DNA of 10,857 nucleotides from Lysobacteraceae bacterium (lineage in GTDB: Bacteria > Pseudomonadota > Gammaproteobacteria > DSM-19610): contig JAIVHA010000050.1 of assembly GCA_020201295.1 (NCBI GenBank), forward strand, positions 1 to 10,857, read 5' to 3'. Positions within the stretch are counted from its first letter, which is position 1, and every line of letters starts with the position of its first letter. Below the pieces are notes generated by a model, which saw nothing but the letters and a program-made list of their open reading frames with translations, was not told the DNA's origin and did not search any database. Position numbers and translations under genes: made by a program. Below are positions 1-5,957 of the stretch, in pieces.

Positions 1-46
1 CCGCTCCTACAGGTGCCTCCCTGGATCTCACCGCCCGTGCGGTCCG
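1..46. repeat. Left copy of 46-bp inverted repeat flanking ppc
   Basis: The reverse complement of these bases matches 2923-2968 at 45 of 46 positions; the only difference lies in the middle (GTGAGATCC against GTGTGATCC). The first twelve bases (CCGCTCCTACAG) are the edge of a REP-type unit, so the hairpin probably continues left of the window. An internal ACCGC/GCGGT stem with loop ACGG lies just downstream of the ppc stop on the ppc strand. There is no T-tract, so I do not call it a terminator. Confidence 0.85.
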
Positions 47-54
47 ACAGGCTC

Positions 55-2664
55 CTAACCCGTATTGCGCATCCCGCCGGCGATCCCGTTGATGGAACGT
101 AGCAGTGGATCCAGCCACTGTTCCCGCTGATCTTCTTCCAGGGCTGTGTCACGCACCCGCTTCAGTAGTGTGTACTGGATGTGATTGAGCGGATCCAGGT
201 AGGGATCGCGGCGTTGCAGGGATACCGCCAGCACCGGGTTTTCCTCCAGCAGGCCCGCGATCTGCGCCACCTGTTTGACCTGCTCCAGGGTGCGCCAGTA
301 TTCCTGCTCGATGGTACGGAAGATGGCCTGCGCCTGTTCCTGGTTCTGGGCCAGTTGGGTATAGGTGGCGGCGATCTTCATCTCCGCCTTGGACAGTGAC
401 ATCTGGGTATTGCTGAGCAGGGCACGGAAGAAGGGCCAGTTGTGGTACATGGCACGCAGGGTTTCCAGCCGCGCCGGGTCACCGTCCTGCCAGCGTTCCA
501 GCGCCGTGCCGATGCCATACCAGGCGGGCAGGGTGTGGCGACCCTGGGCCCAGCCAAACACCCAGGGAATGGCGCGGATGGAGGCCTTGGAGCGATCCTT
601 CTTGCGGTGGCTGGGACGCGAGCCGATGTTCAGCAGGGCGATCTCGTTGACCGGCGTGGCCTCGTAGAAATAATCCAGCAGTCCGGGAGTACGGTCGATG
701 AGATCGCGGTAGCAATCCTCGCCGTAGCGCGCCAGCTCCTTCATGACTTCCGGCTCCGCCGTGCGCGGGTCCGGTTCCTGCACCAGCCCACGGCTGGCCT
801 TGAGCAGGCCGGTCAGGCCCAGGGTCAGTTCGTAGACGGCGGTTTCATGGTTGCTGTACTTGTTGGACAGCACCTCGCCCTGTTCGGTGAACTTGATCTG
901 GCCATGCACAGTGCCCGTGGGCTGGGCCAGGATGGCCTCATGGGTGGGGCCGCCGCCGCGACCCAGGGTGCCGCCACGGCCATGGAACAGTCGGCATTGC
1001 ACACCGCGACTGGCGGCAATGCTGGTGATCTTCTTCTGGGCCTCGTAGAGGTTCCAGGAAGCGGCCACGATGCCGCCGTCCTTGCAGGAATCCGAATATC
1101 CCAACATGACTTCCTGCAGGTTGCCCGAGGCCGCCAGCAGTGACTTGTACACCTGATCGTCGAGCAGGCGCGGCAACACGTCGTCGACGTGGGACAGGTC
1201 CTCTATGGTCTCGAACAACGGGCTGATGCGGATGTTGCAGAACCAGCCATCCTGGTCGAGGGTGCGCGCCAGCAGTTCCATGCGTCCGGCCTCGTCCAGG
1301 GCGTGGTAGTCGGGACTGCCGGGCAGGGCACGGCACAGTTCGGCCACGGCATCGGTATGGCGGGTGGATTCCTGGCGCACATCCAGCTGCACCAGGTAGA
1401 AGCCGAAGGTCTCCGCCAGGCGGATGAGGTCCTGCAGTTCCCGTTCCGCCACGTTGGCGTCACCGTGGGCGATGAGGGAATCCCGGATCAGGTACAGGTC
1501 CTGGAGAAATTCATCTTCCGAGCCATAGGCGTCGGGGTGACGTTGCTGGCTGGCGGCCTGGGGATCGTCCACCAGCGCGGCCACATGGTAGAGGTTCTGG
1601 CGCAGGCGGTGGCGCATCATGAACAGCTTGCGCCGATAGGGCTCGTTGTCGAAGCGTGCCGGGTCGTCGCCCAGGCGCAGACCGAAACGCTTGTCGTCTT
1701 CCTCCAGGCTGCGAATCAGTGGATCGTTCGGCTGGCACAGGCGGATCGAGTGGGTGAGCAGGCTGCGCAGCCCTTCCACCTGCTGGATGTATTCGCGCAA
1801 TACCTCGCGCATGTGCAGGCGGATGGCCAATTCGGTGGTGGCGGGTTTGACGAAGGGGTTGCCATCGCGGTCGCCGCCGATCCAGGAACCGAATTGCAGC
1901 ATGCTCGGTACTTGGATCGTGTCCCGTCCATACAGGCGGCGCACCGCCTTTTCCAGGTAGCGGTAGGTGGCCGGGACGGCGGTGAACAGGCTCTCGTGGA
2001 AATAGAACAGCCCGTTGCGGATCTCGTCCTCCACCTTGGGCTTGCGCAGCCGCACCTCGTCGGTCTTCCAGAGGATCTGGATGTGCACCAGCAGCTCGGC
2101 GTTGACTTCCTCGCGCTCGGTCTTGCTCAGGCGCAAGTCGTTGAGCTGCTCGGCGGTCATGAAGATGCGGCGCAGGGCATGCATGACGGCGCGGCGCTTG
2201 GATTCGGTGGGGTGGGCGGTGAATACCGGGATATAGCAGCAATGGTCGAACAGTTGTTGCAGTTGCGCCCCGCTGATGCCGCGTTCGGCGAAGTCGCGCA
2301 GGGTGTGATCGAAGGAACCTACCCAGAGGGAGCCGCCGATGCGCACCTGGCGCCGGCGCCGGCGATGCTGGTGGGCCTCCTCGGCGATGTTCACCAGGCT
2401 GAAATAGATGCTGAAGGCGCGTACCACGTGGGTCAGGTTGTCGGCATCGAGGCTGTCGATCGCCCAGGCCAGCCGCTTGCGCAGGGTGGTGTCCTCGGCC
2501 TTGCGCAGGCGGATGTAGCCCTTGCGCAGGGTCTCGACGGCATTGAAGACCTGGATGCCGGCCTGCTCCCGCAGTACCTGGCCCAGCAGGTTGCCGAACA
2601 GGCGCACGCGTGAGCGCAGTTCCTTGTCAGCGGGGGCGGGGGCGATTTTTGGAGTCATATTCAT
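55..2664 (-). CDS. ppc: Phosphoenolpyruvate carboxylase
   Basis: This is cytoplasmic PEP carboxylase, which makes oxaloacetate and phosphate from PEP and bicarbonate to refill the TCA cycle. The product is about 869 aa, close to the usual 870-900. Visible signatures are the catalytic-histidine segment FTAHPTES with His near residue 151, GYSDSCKDGG at 522-531, the substrate loop FHGRGGTLGRGGGP around 560-573, NTQMSLSKAE near 752-761, and the canonical C-terminus GMRNTG. I chose ATG at 2664; GTG 2670 and ATG 2658 are in frame and equally possible, because no good Shine-Dalgarno precedes any of them (the upstream stretch reads GGCCTTTTTT). The gene lies downstream of glgA on the same strand, but an intrinsic terminator and its own -10 box in the gap suggest separate transcription. 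The reading frame is intact. The family call is certain; allosteric properties cannot be judged from sequence. Confidence 0.98.
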   Translation of the reverse strand: MNMTPKIAPAPADKELRSRVRLFGNLLGQVLREQAGIQVFNAVETLRKGYIRLRKAEDTTLRKRLAWAIDSLDADNLTHVVRAFSIYFSLVNIAEEAHQHRRRRRQVRIGGSLWVGSFDHTLRDFAERGISGAQLQQLFDHCCYIPVFTAHPTESKRRAVMHALRRIFMTAEQLNDLRLSKTEREEVNAELLVHIQILWKTDEVRLRKPKVEDEIRNGLFYFHESLFTAVPATYRYLEKAVRRLYGRDTIQVPSMLQFGSWIGGDRDGNPFVKPATTELAIRLHMREVLREYIQQVEGLRSLLTHSIRLCQPNDPLIRSLEEDDKRFGLRLGDDPARFDNEPYRRKLFMMRHRLRQNLYHVAALVDDPQAASQQRHPDAYGSEDEFLQDLYLIRDSLIAHGDANVAERELQDLIRLAETFGFYLVQLDVRQESTRHTDAVAELCRALPGSPDYHALDEAGRMELLARTLDQDGWFCNIRISPLFETIEDLSHVDDVLPRLLDDQVYKSLLAASGNLQEVMLGYSDSCKDGGIVAASWNLYEAQKKITSIAASRGVQCRLFHGRGGTLGRGGGPTHEAILAQPTGTVHGQIKFTEQGEVLSNKYSNHETAVYELTLGLTGLLKASRGLVQEPDPRTAEPEVMKELARYGEDCYRDLIDRTPGLLDYFYEATPVNEIALLNIGSRPSHRKKDRSKASIRAIPWVFGWAQGRHTLPAWYGIGTALERWQDGDPARLETLRAMYHNWPFFRALLSNTQMSLSKAEMKIAATYTQLAQNQEQAQAIFRTIEQEYWRTLEQVKQVAQIAGLLEENPVLAVSLQRRDPYLDPLNHIQYTLLKRVRDTALEEDQREQWLDPLLRSINGIAGGMRNTG

Positions 2665-2717
2665 ATGCACAAAAAAGGCCAGCGCTGTGCGTGGCCACCG
2701 GTTACGCGAAGGCGCTC

Positions 2718-2746
2718 ATTATACCTGCTTGAAGGAAGAATGGGTT
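2718..2746 (-). promoter_or_regulatory. Candidate ppc promoter (-10 TATAAT)
   Basis: On the minus strand a perfect TATAAT (plus-strand ATTATA, 2718-2723) lies about 55 nt before the ppc start, which would give an untranslated leader of about 45 nt. No convincing -35 box lies 16-18 nt further upstream (AACCCA or ACCCAT), so strength or activator dependence is unknown. The assignment rests on the -10 hexamer and its position in the gap after the upstream terminator. Confidence 0.4.
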
Positions 2747-2851
2747 TGGGGTGGGAAATTATTTTGAATTAGTTGCTTATCGCGATTCAGAACGCGGACA
2801 CCTGACAATACATACCAAGGTGGAATGGCGCTAAGTCAACCTGACAGTTGC

Positions 2852-2873
2852 AAAAAGCCCTTTCGGGAAAGGC
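2852..2873 (-). terminator. Intrinsic terminator reading out of glgA
   Basis: On the minus strand the sequence GCCTTTCCCGAAAGGGC can fold as GCC-TTT / AAA-GGC with a CCCG loop and one bulged G, and is followed directly by TTTTT. This is the usual architecture of a rho-independent terminator. It lies about 260 nt beyond the glgA stop and about 190 nt before the ppc start, so it would separate the two transcripts. The stem is short, so efficiency is uncertain. Confidence 0.6.
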
Positions 2874-2922
2874 ACCAAATCCCGATACCGGCAGGGTGAG
2901 GGGCTATTGTGGATCGAAATGC

Positions 2923-2968
2923 CGGACCGCACGGGCGGTGTGATCCAGGGAGGCACCTGTAGGAGCGG
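2923..2968. repeat. Right copy of 46-bp inverted repeat flanking ppc
   Basis: Reverse-complement partner of window bases 1-46 with one mismatch. The last 12 bases are the start of the REP hairpin at 2957-3008, so the repeated unit is a REP core plus about 34 bp of unique-looking flank (CCGGACCGCACGGGCGG and onward). The two copies enclose the whole ppc gene with its promoter and the upstream terminator. Confidence 0.85.
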
Positions 2969-3008
2969 CGCGAGCCGCCAACATTCGCGGCTCGCGCCGC
3001 TCCTACAG
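2957..3008. repeat. REP-type perfect palindrome (22-bp arms)
   Basis: Bases 2957-2978 (CTGTAGGAGCGGCGCGAGCC and two more bases) are perfectly complementary to 2987-3008 across an 8-nt spacer (CAACATTC). Each arm begins with the TGTAGGAGCGG motif typical of gammaproteobacterial REP units and itself contains a small GCGGC palindrome. This is best read as two REP units head to head, as in a BIME. It lies between glgA and ppc and could stabilise or end the glgA mRNA 3' end. No RAYT transposase gene is in the window. Confidence 0.85.
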
Positions 3009-3038
3009 GAGAGATTTTGCAATGATCGGGTAAGCTGC

Positions 3039-3064
3039 GTCATCCCCGCGAATGCCGGAATGAT
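3039..3064. repeat. Decayed dispersed repeat (GTCATCCCCGCGAA type)
   Basis: The stretch GTCATCCCCGCGAATGCCGG resembles the widespread bacterial dispersed repeat whose reverse translation reads IPAFAGMT. It can form an imperfect hairpin (TCAT-CC-CCG / CGG-AATGA). Only one short copy is visible and it has diverged. It lies just downstream of the glgA stop. Confidence 0.5.
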
Positions 3065-3129
3065 GGAATACCCTGTGTTGTAGCCAATCTTCCTGACTCC
3101 TGAGTAATAAATTTCAGGTTGAAGGAGTA

Positions 3130-4584
3130 CTAGCCGGGTCTGGCCGCCACCAGTTGCTGGTACAGATCCAGGTAGTGTTGGGCGCTGCGGGGCCAGCTGA
3201 AATCCTGTTGCATGCCCCGGGTCACCAGCCGGCGCCATGCCTCCGGTTGGGCGTGAAGCGCCAGCGCGCGCTCGATGGCCACCCGCAGCGCCGGGGCCTC
3301 GGCGGCCTCGAACTGGAAACCGGTGGCGCTGCCGTCCGCCAGTCGTTCCGGGGTGGCGTCCACCACCGAGTCGGCCAGGCCGCCGGTGCGGCGCACGATG
3401 GGCACGGTGCCGTAGCGCAGGCTGTAGAGCTGGTTCAGGCCGCAGGGCTCGAAGCGCGAGGGCATCAGGAACATATCGGCACCGGCCTCCAGGCGATGGG
3501 CCAGGGGTTCGCTGTAGCCGATACGGATGCCCACCTGGCGGGGGTAGGCGGACTGGACATCCAGCAGGGCCTGTTCCAGCTCGGCATGGCCGCTGCCGAG
3601 GATCACCAGCTGGAGGTCCCGCGCCAGCAGTTCGGGCAGCACTTCCAACAGCAGGTCGATGCCCTTCTGTTCCACCAGCCGGCCTACATGGCCGAGCAAT
3701 GGCACATCCCGTCGCGGCAGGCCGAAATCCTCCTGCAGGGCGCGCTTGTTGTCCGCCTTCCCGGCCTGGCGCCGTACCGAGTAGGGACGCACCAGGTGGG
3801 CATCGTTGCAGGGACTCCAGTCGCGGTAATCGACGCCGTTGAGGATGCCGCTGAGCCGGTCGGCGCGCGCGCTCAGCAGACCTTCCAGGCCGCAACCGTA
3901 TTCGGGGGTCTGGATTTCCTGCGCATAGGTGGGACTGACGGTGCTGATCCAGTCGGCGTACACCAGGCCGCCCTTGATGAAGGACAGCTGGTCGTAGAAT
4001 TCCAGGCCGTCCAGGGACCACCAGTCCGGCGGCAATTTCAGCTCCGCCAGGGTCTCGGAGGGGAACAGCCCCTGGTAGGCCAGGTTGTGGATGGTGAAGA
4101 GGGTGGCCGGGCGCCGTGCTTCCCGGCTCAGCAGGGCCGGCACCAGGCCCGTCTGCCAGTCGTTGCCGTGCACCAGTTCCGGTGCCCAGCCGAGGCCGAC
4201 CCGGTCCAGGGCCAGGGCGCTGACGGCGCGCGCGAACAGGGCAAAGCGCCGGGCATTGTCGGGCCAGTCGCCCCCTTCCGGTGCACTGTAGGGGCCGCCG
4301 TCGCGGTCGAACAACTCGGGGCAGTCCACCAGGTAGAGGGGGACGGTGCTGCCGGGCAGACGGCCCTGCAGGATGGGGATCTCCCCGGGTGCTCCCTCGA
4401 GCCCCAGGCTGGCCAGAACCTTGATCTTGCCGGCGCGCGCCGCCACGCCACGGTAGGCGGGCAGCACCAGGCGGATATCATGGCGCAGGTTGCGGATGGC
4501 CCGCGGCAGGCTGCCGGCTACATCGGCGAGGCCGCCGGTCTTGATCAGCGGGTAGATCTCGCTGCTGGCGAAGAGAATCTTCAT
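3130..4584 (-). CDS. glgA: Glycogen synthase (ADP-glucose, GT5 family)
   Basis: This is a cytoplasmic GT5 glucosyltransferase that extends alpha-1,4-glucan chains from ADP-glucose to store carbon as glycogen. The 484-aa length matches bacterial GlgA. The N-terminal Rossmann domain opens with the ADP-glucose loop KTGGLADV (Lys15) and has the HGNDWQ segment (His139). The C-terminal domain has GRLVEQKG (Arg302, Lys307), corresponding to the E. coli R300/K305 pair, then the donor-site segment RFEPCGLNQLYSLRYGT with Glu379 and the following RRTGGLADSV. The ATG at 4584 gives the canonical MKILFASSE start; only a weak GGAT is visible as ribosome-binding site. No glgB, glgC or glgP lies alongside, so the rest of the pathway must be elsewhere. 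The gene is divergent from gnd, with a MITE-like element starting about 55 nt upstream of its start codon. Confidence 0.97.
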   Translation of the reverse strand: MKILFASSEIYPLIKTGGLADVAGSLPRAIRNLRHDIRLVLPAYRGVAARAGKIKVLASLGLEGAPGEIPILQGRLPGSTVPLYLVDCPELFDRDGGPYSAPEGGDWPDNARRFALFARAVSALALDRVGLGWAPELVHGNDWQTGLVPALLSREARRPATLFTIHNLAYQGLFPSETLAELKLPPDWWSLDGLEFYDQLSFIKGGLVYADWISTVSPTYAQEIQTPEYGCGLEGLLSARADRLSGILNGVDYRDWSPCNDAHLVRPYSVRRQAGKADNKRALQEDFGLPRRDVPLLGHVGRLVEQKGIDLLLEVLPELLARDLQLVILGSGHAELEQALLDVQSAYPRQVGIRIGYSEPLAHRLEAGADMFLMPSRFEPCGLNQLYSLRYGTVPIVRRTGGLADSVVDATPERLADGSATGFQFEAAEAPALRVAIERALALHAQPEAWRRLVTRGMQQDFSWPRSAQHYLDLYQQLVAARPG

Positions 4585-4655
4585 GACTGAAATCCATGCA
4601 AGGGCGTGTGCAAGCGGTATTTATAACTCATTTACCCTTGTACCCTGTAACACGC

Positions 4656-4661
4656 ATTATG
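4656..4661 (-). promoter_or_regulatory. Outward CATAAT box toward glgA (candidate)
   Basis: The left terminal repeat contains CATAAT on the minus strand, placed to give a leader of about 65 nt for glgA. No good -35 is visible. An alternative -10 for glgA is TATAAA just outside the element near 4618-4623 on the same strand, with a TTACAG-like box in the repeat tip upstream of it, although the spacing is long (about 19 nt). Confidence 0.25.
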
Positions 4662-4883
4662 ACGCCTTCAGAGCCCCCGAGCGACGTCAGGGCAAGGCGC
4701 AGCGCGCAGGCAATGGTCATTCCCTTGTCAAGCGCTGCAACGCCGCACTGGCGTCGCTCGGGGGCTCCCTCCGGGCGAGACGATAAGCGGCCATCTGCGG
4801 CGTTACTTGCCCTTGAGGTAGAATGGGCTACCCCGGCGGGCAAGTGCCTTGCATCTGGCCGCTTCTCGTCTCGCTGAAGGCAT

Positions 4884-4889
4884 CATAAT
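4884..4889 (+). promoter_or_regulatory. Outward CATAAT box toward gnd (candidate)
   Basis: Mirror image, in the right terminal repeat, of the box facing glgA. It would start transcription about 57 nt before the gnd start. The upstream hexamer at 16-17 nt (GCTTCT or CTTCTC) is a poor -35. No better promoter is visible between the element and gnd. Confidence 0.25.
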
Positions 4890-4952
4890 GCATGTTACAG
4901 GGTACTCGACTTGGGCACATGGATTGCAAGCAGTGAACGAAAGGAGGATGGA

Positions 4953-5942
4953 ATGATGCAAATGGCAATGATCGGCCTGGGGCGTATGGGCGCCAACATG
5001 GCCCGGCGCCTGCGGCGCGGCGGCATCGAGGTGGTGGGCTACAACCGCAACCAGGAAGTGGTGGCGAGCCTGGCGCGCGAGACAGGACTGCTGCCAGCCG
5101 CTTCCCTGGCGCAGGCGGTGGACCAGCTGGAGTCGCCGCGGGTGGTGTGGCTGATGCTGCCGGCGGGCGAGGTTACCGAACAGCATCTGCAGGACCTCAT
5201 CCCGTTGCTCGATCCTGGTGACCTGGTCATCGACGGCGGCAATGCCCACTATCCCGACAGCGTGCGCCGCGGCGAGTTGCTCGCCAGTCATGACCTGTTG
5301 TTCATGGATGCGGGGACCTCCGGGGGCGTGTGGGGGCTGGATAACGGCTACTGCCTGATGGTGGGTGGCAGCGAGCAGGCCTTGCGCCTGGTCCAGCCGG
5401 CGCTCGAGCGGCTGGCTCCCGCCCCGGACCGGGGCTGGGCCCATGTGGGTCCGGTGGGGGCTGGCCATTTCACCAAGATGATCCACAACGGCATCGAGTA
5501 CGGCATGATGCAGGCCCTCGCCGAGGGCCTGGCATTGCTCAAGGGCAAGGAGGCCTTCGCCTTGGACCTTGCCCAGATCACCGAGTTGTGGCGCCACGGG
5601 TCCGTGGTGCGCAGCTGGCTGCTGGACCTGACCGCCGAGGCCCTGGTCGAGGACCAGGCGCTCGCGGACATTGCGCCGGTGGTGGCCGATTCCGGTGAAG
5701 GCCGCTGGACAGTGCTCGAAGCCGTGGAACAGGGCATCCCCGCGCCCGTGATCAGCCTGGCCCTGACCAGCCGCTTCGACAGCCAGGGCAAGGCCGATTA
5801 CAGCAACCGCCTGCTGGCGGTGATGCGCCGCGCCTTCGGCGGCCATGCCAAGGACCTGTGCAGGGACTTCATGCTTCGTACCACGGAATGTATTGCAACT
5901 ATCGGGTTTATTTCCGCGTATTCCGTGTTATTCCATGGCTGA
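4953..5942 (+). CDS. gnd: 6-phosphogluconate dehydrogenase, short decarboxylating form
   Basis: This enzyme oxidatively decarboxylates 6-phosphogluconate to ribulose-5-phosphate. The length (329 aa, of which about 299 align with the family) is that of the short YqeC/GntZ-like form, not the 470-aa form. The Rossmann motif IGLGRMGANM is at 7-16, DGGNAHYPDS starts at 94, GTSGG is at 121-125, and the catalytic KMIHNGIEYGMMQA has Lys175, His178 and Asn179. Start ATG 4953 (or 4956) is set by a perfect AAGGAGG at 4941-4947. The end of beta-2 reads GYNRN, where short-form relatives often have Asp, so NADP use is possible. Normal family sequence ends at FGGHA (nt 5849). The last 30 residues are encoded by unrelated sequence that includes a short tandem repeat, so the C-terminus looks altered. 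zwf starts 15 nt after the stop, in the same frame. Confidence 0.93.
   Translation: MMQMAMIGLGRMGANMARRLRRGGIEVVGYNRNQEVVASLARETGLLPAASLAQAVDQLESPRVVWLMLPAGEVTEQHLQDLIPLLDPGDLVIDGGNAHYPDSVRRGELLASHDLLFMDAGTSGGVWGLDNGYCLMVGGSEQALRLVQPALERLAPAPDRGWAHVGPVGAGHFTKMIHNGIEYGMMQALAEGLALLKGKEAFALDLAQITELWRHGSVVRSWLLDLTAEALVEDQALADIAPVVADSGEGRWTVLEAVEQGIPAPVISLALTSRFDSQGKADYSNRLLAVMRRAFGGHAKDLCRDFMLRTTECIATIGFISAYSVLFHG
5881..5938. repeat. Short tandem repeat of CACGGAATA type at gnd 3' end
   Basis: On the minus strand the block reads CCATGGAATA-ACACGGAATA-CGCGGAAATA, three 10-nt near repeats, and a further CCACGG unit in inverted orientation stands at 5881-5888 (CACGGAAT pairs with ATTCCGTG at about 5921-5928). 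Arrays of this kind, built on CACGGAAT units, are widely dispersed in proteobacterial intergenic regions. Here the block lies inside the gnd reading frame and ends two bases before its stop codon. Confidence 0.6.
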
Positions 5943-5957
5943 AATGAGTTTTCTAGG

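Larger units (their letters stand above)
4640..4905. mobile_element. MITE-like element with 32-bp terminal inverted repeats
   Basis: Bases 4640-4671 (starting GTACCCTGTAACACGCATTA) and 4874-4905 are inverted copies, differing at 2 of 32 positions. Inside are further stems. Bases 4671-4686 pair with 4751-4766 (16 bp, GAGCCCCCGAGCGACG). Bases 4775-4798 pair imperfectly with 4851-4874 (GCGAGACGATAAGCGGCC side). Within that, ACTTGCCC pairs with GGGCAAGT around a GGTAG/CTACC hairpin. The whole 266 bp can therefore fold into a multi-branched structure. GTAC, itself a palindrome, occurs at both tips and could be either target duplication or repeat end. No transposase is encoded and short frames inside are shadows. 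It fits a non-autonomous transposable element. I cannot name the family. Confidence 0.75.

Noticed and set aside
1189..2613. 474-codon plus-strand open frame opposite ppc
   Set aside because: Antisense shadow of a clear PEP carboxylase; composition is the mirrored codon pattern and no domain is recognisable.
3088..3129. Terminator directly after the glgA stop
   Set aside because: Only a weak ACTCC/GGAGT pairing with a long loop and no T-tract; the hairpin with T-tract at 2852-2873 is much better.
3154..4590. 478-codon plus-strand open frame opposite glgA
   Set aside because: Antisense shadow of a clear glycogen synthase with no domain of its own.
4628..4843. Small frames inside the MITE-like element (ending MRVTGYKGK)
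   Set aside because: They are translations of the repeat ends and stems. Similar strings appear wherever such repeats are translated and there is no ribosome-binding site.
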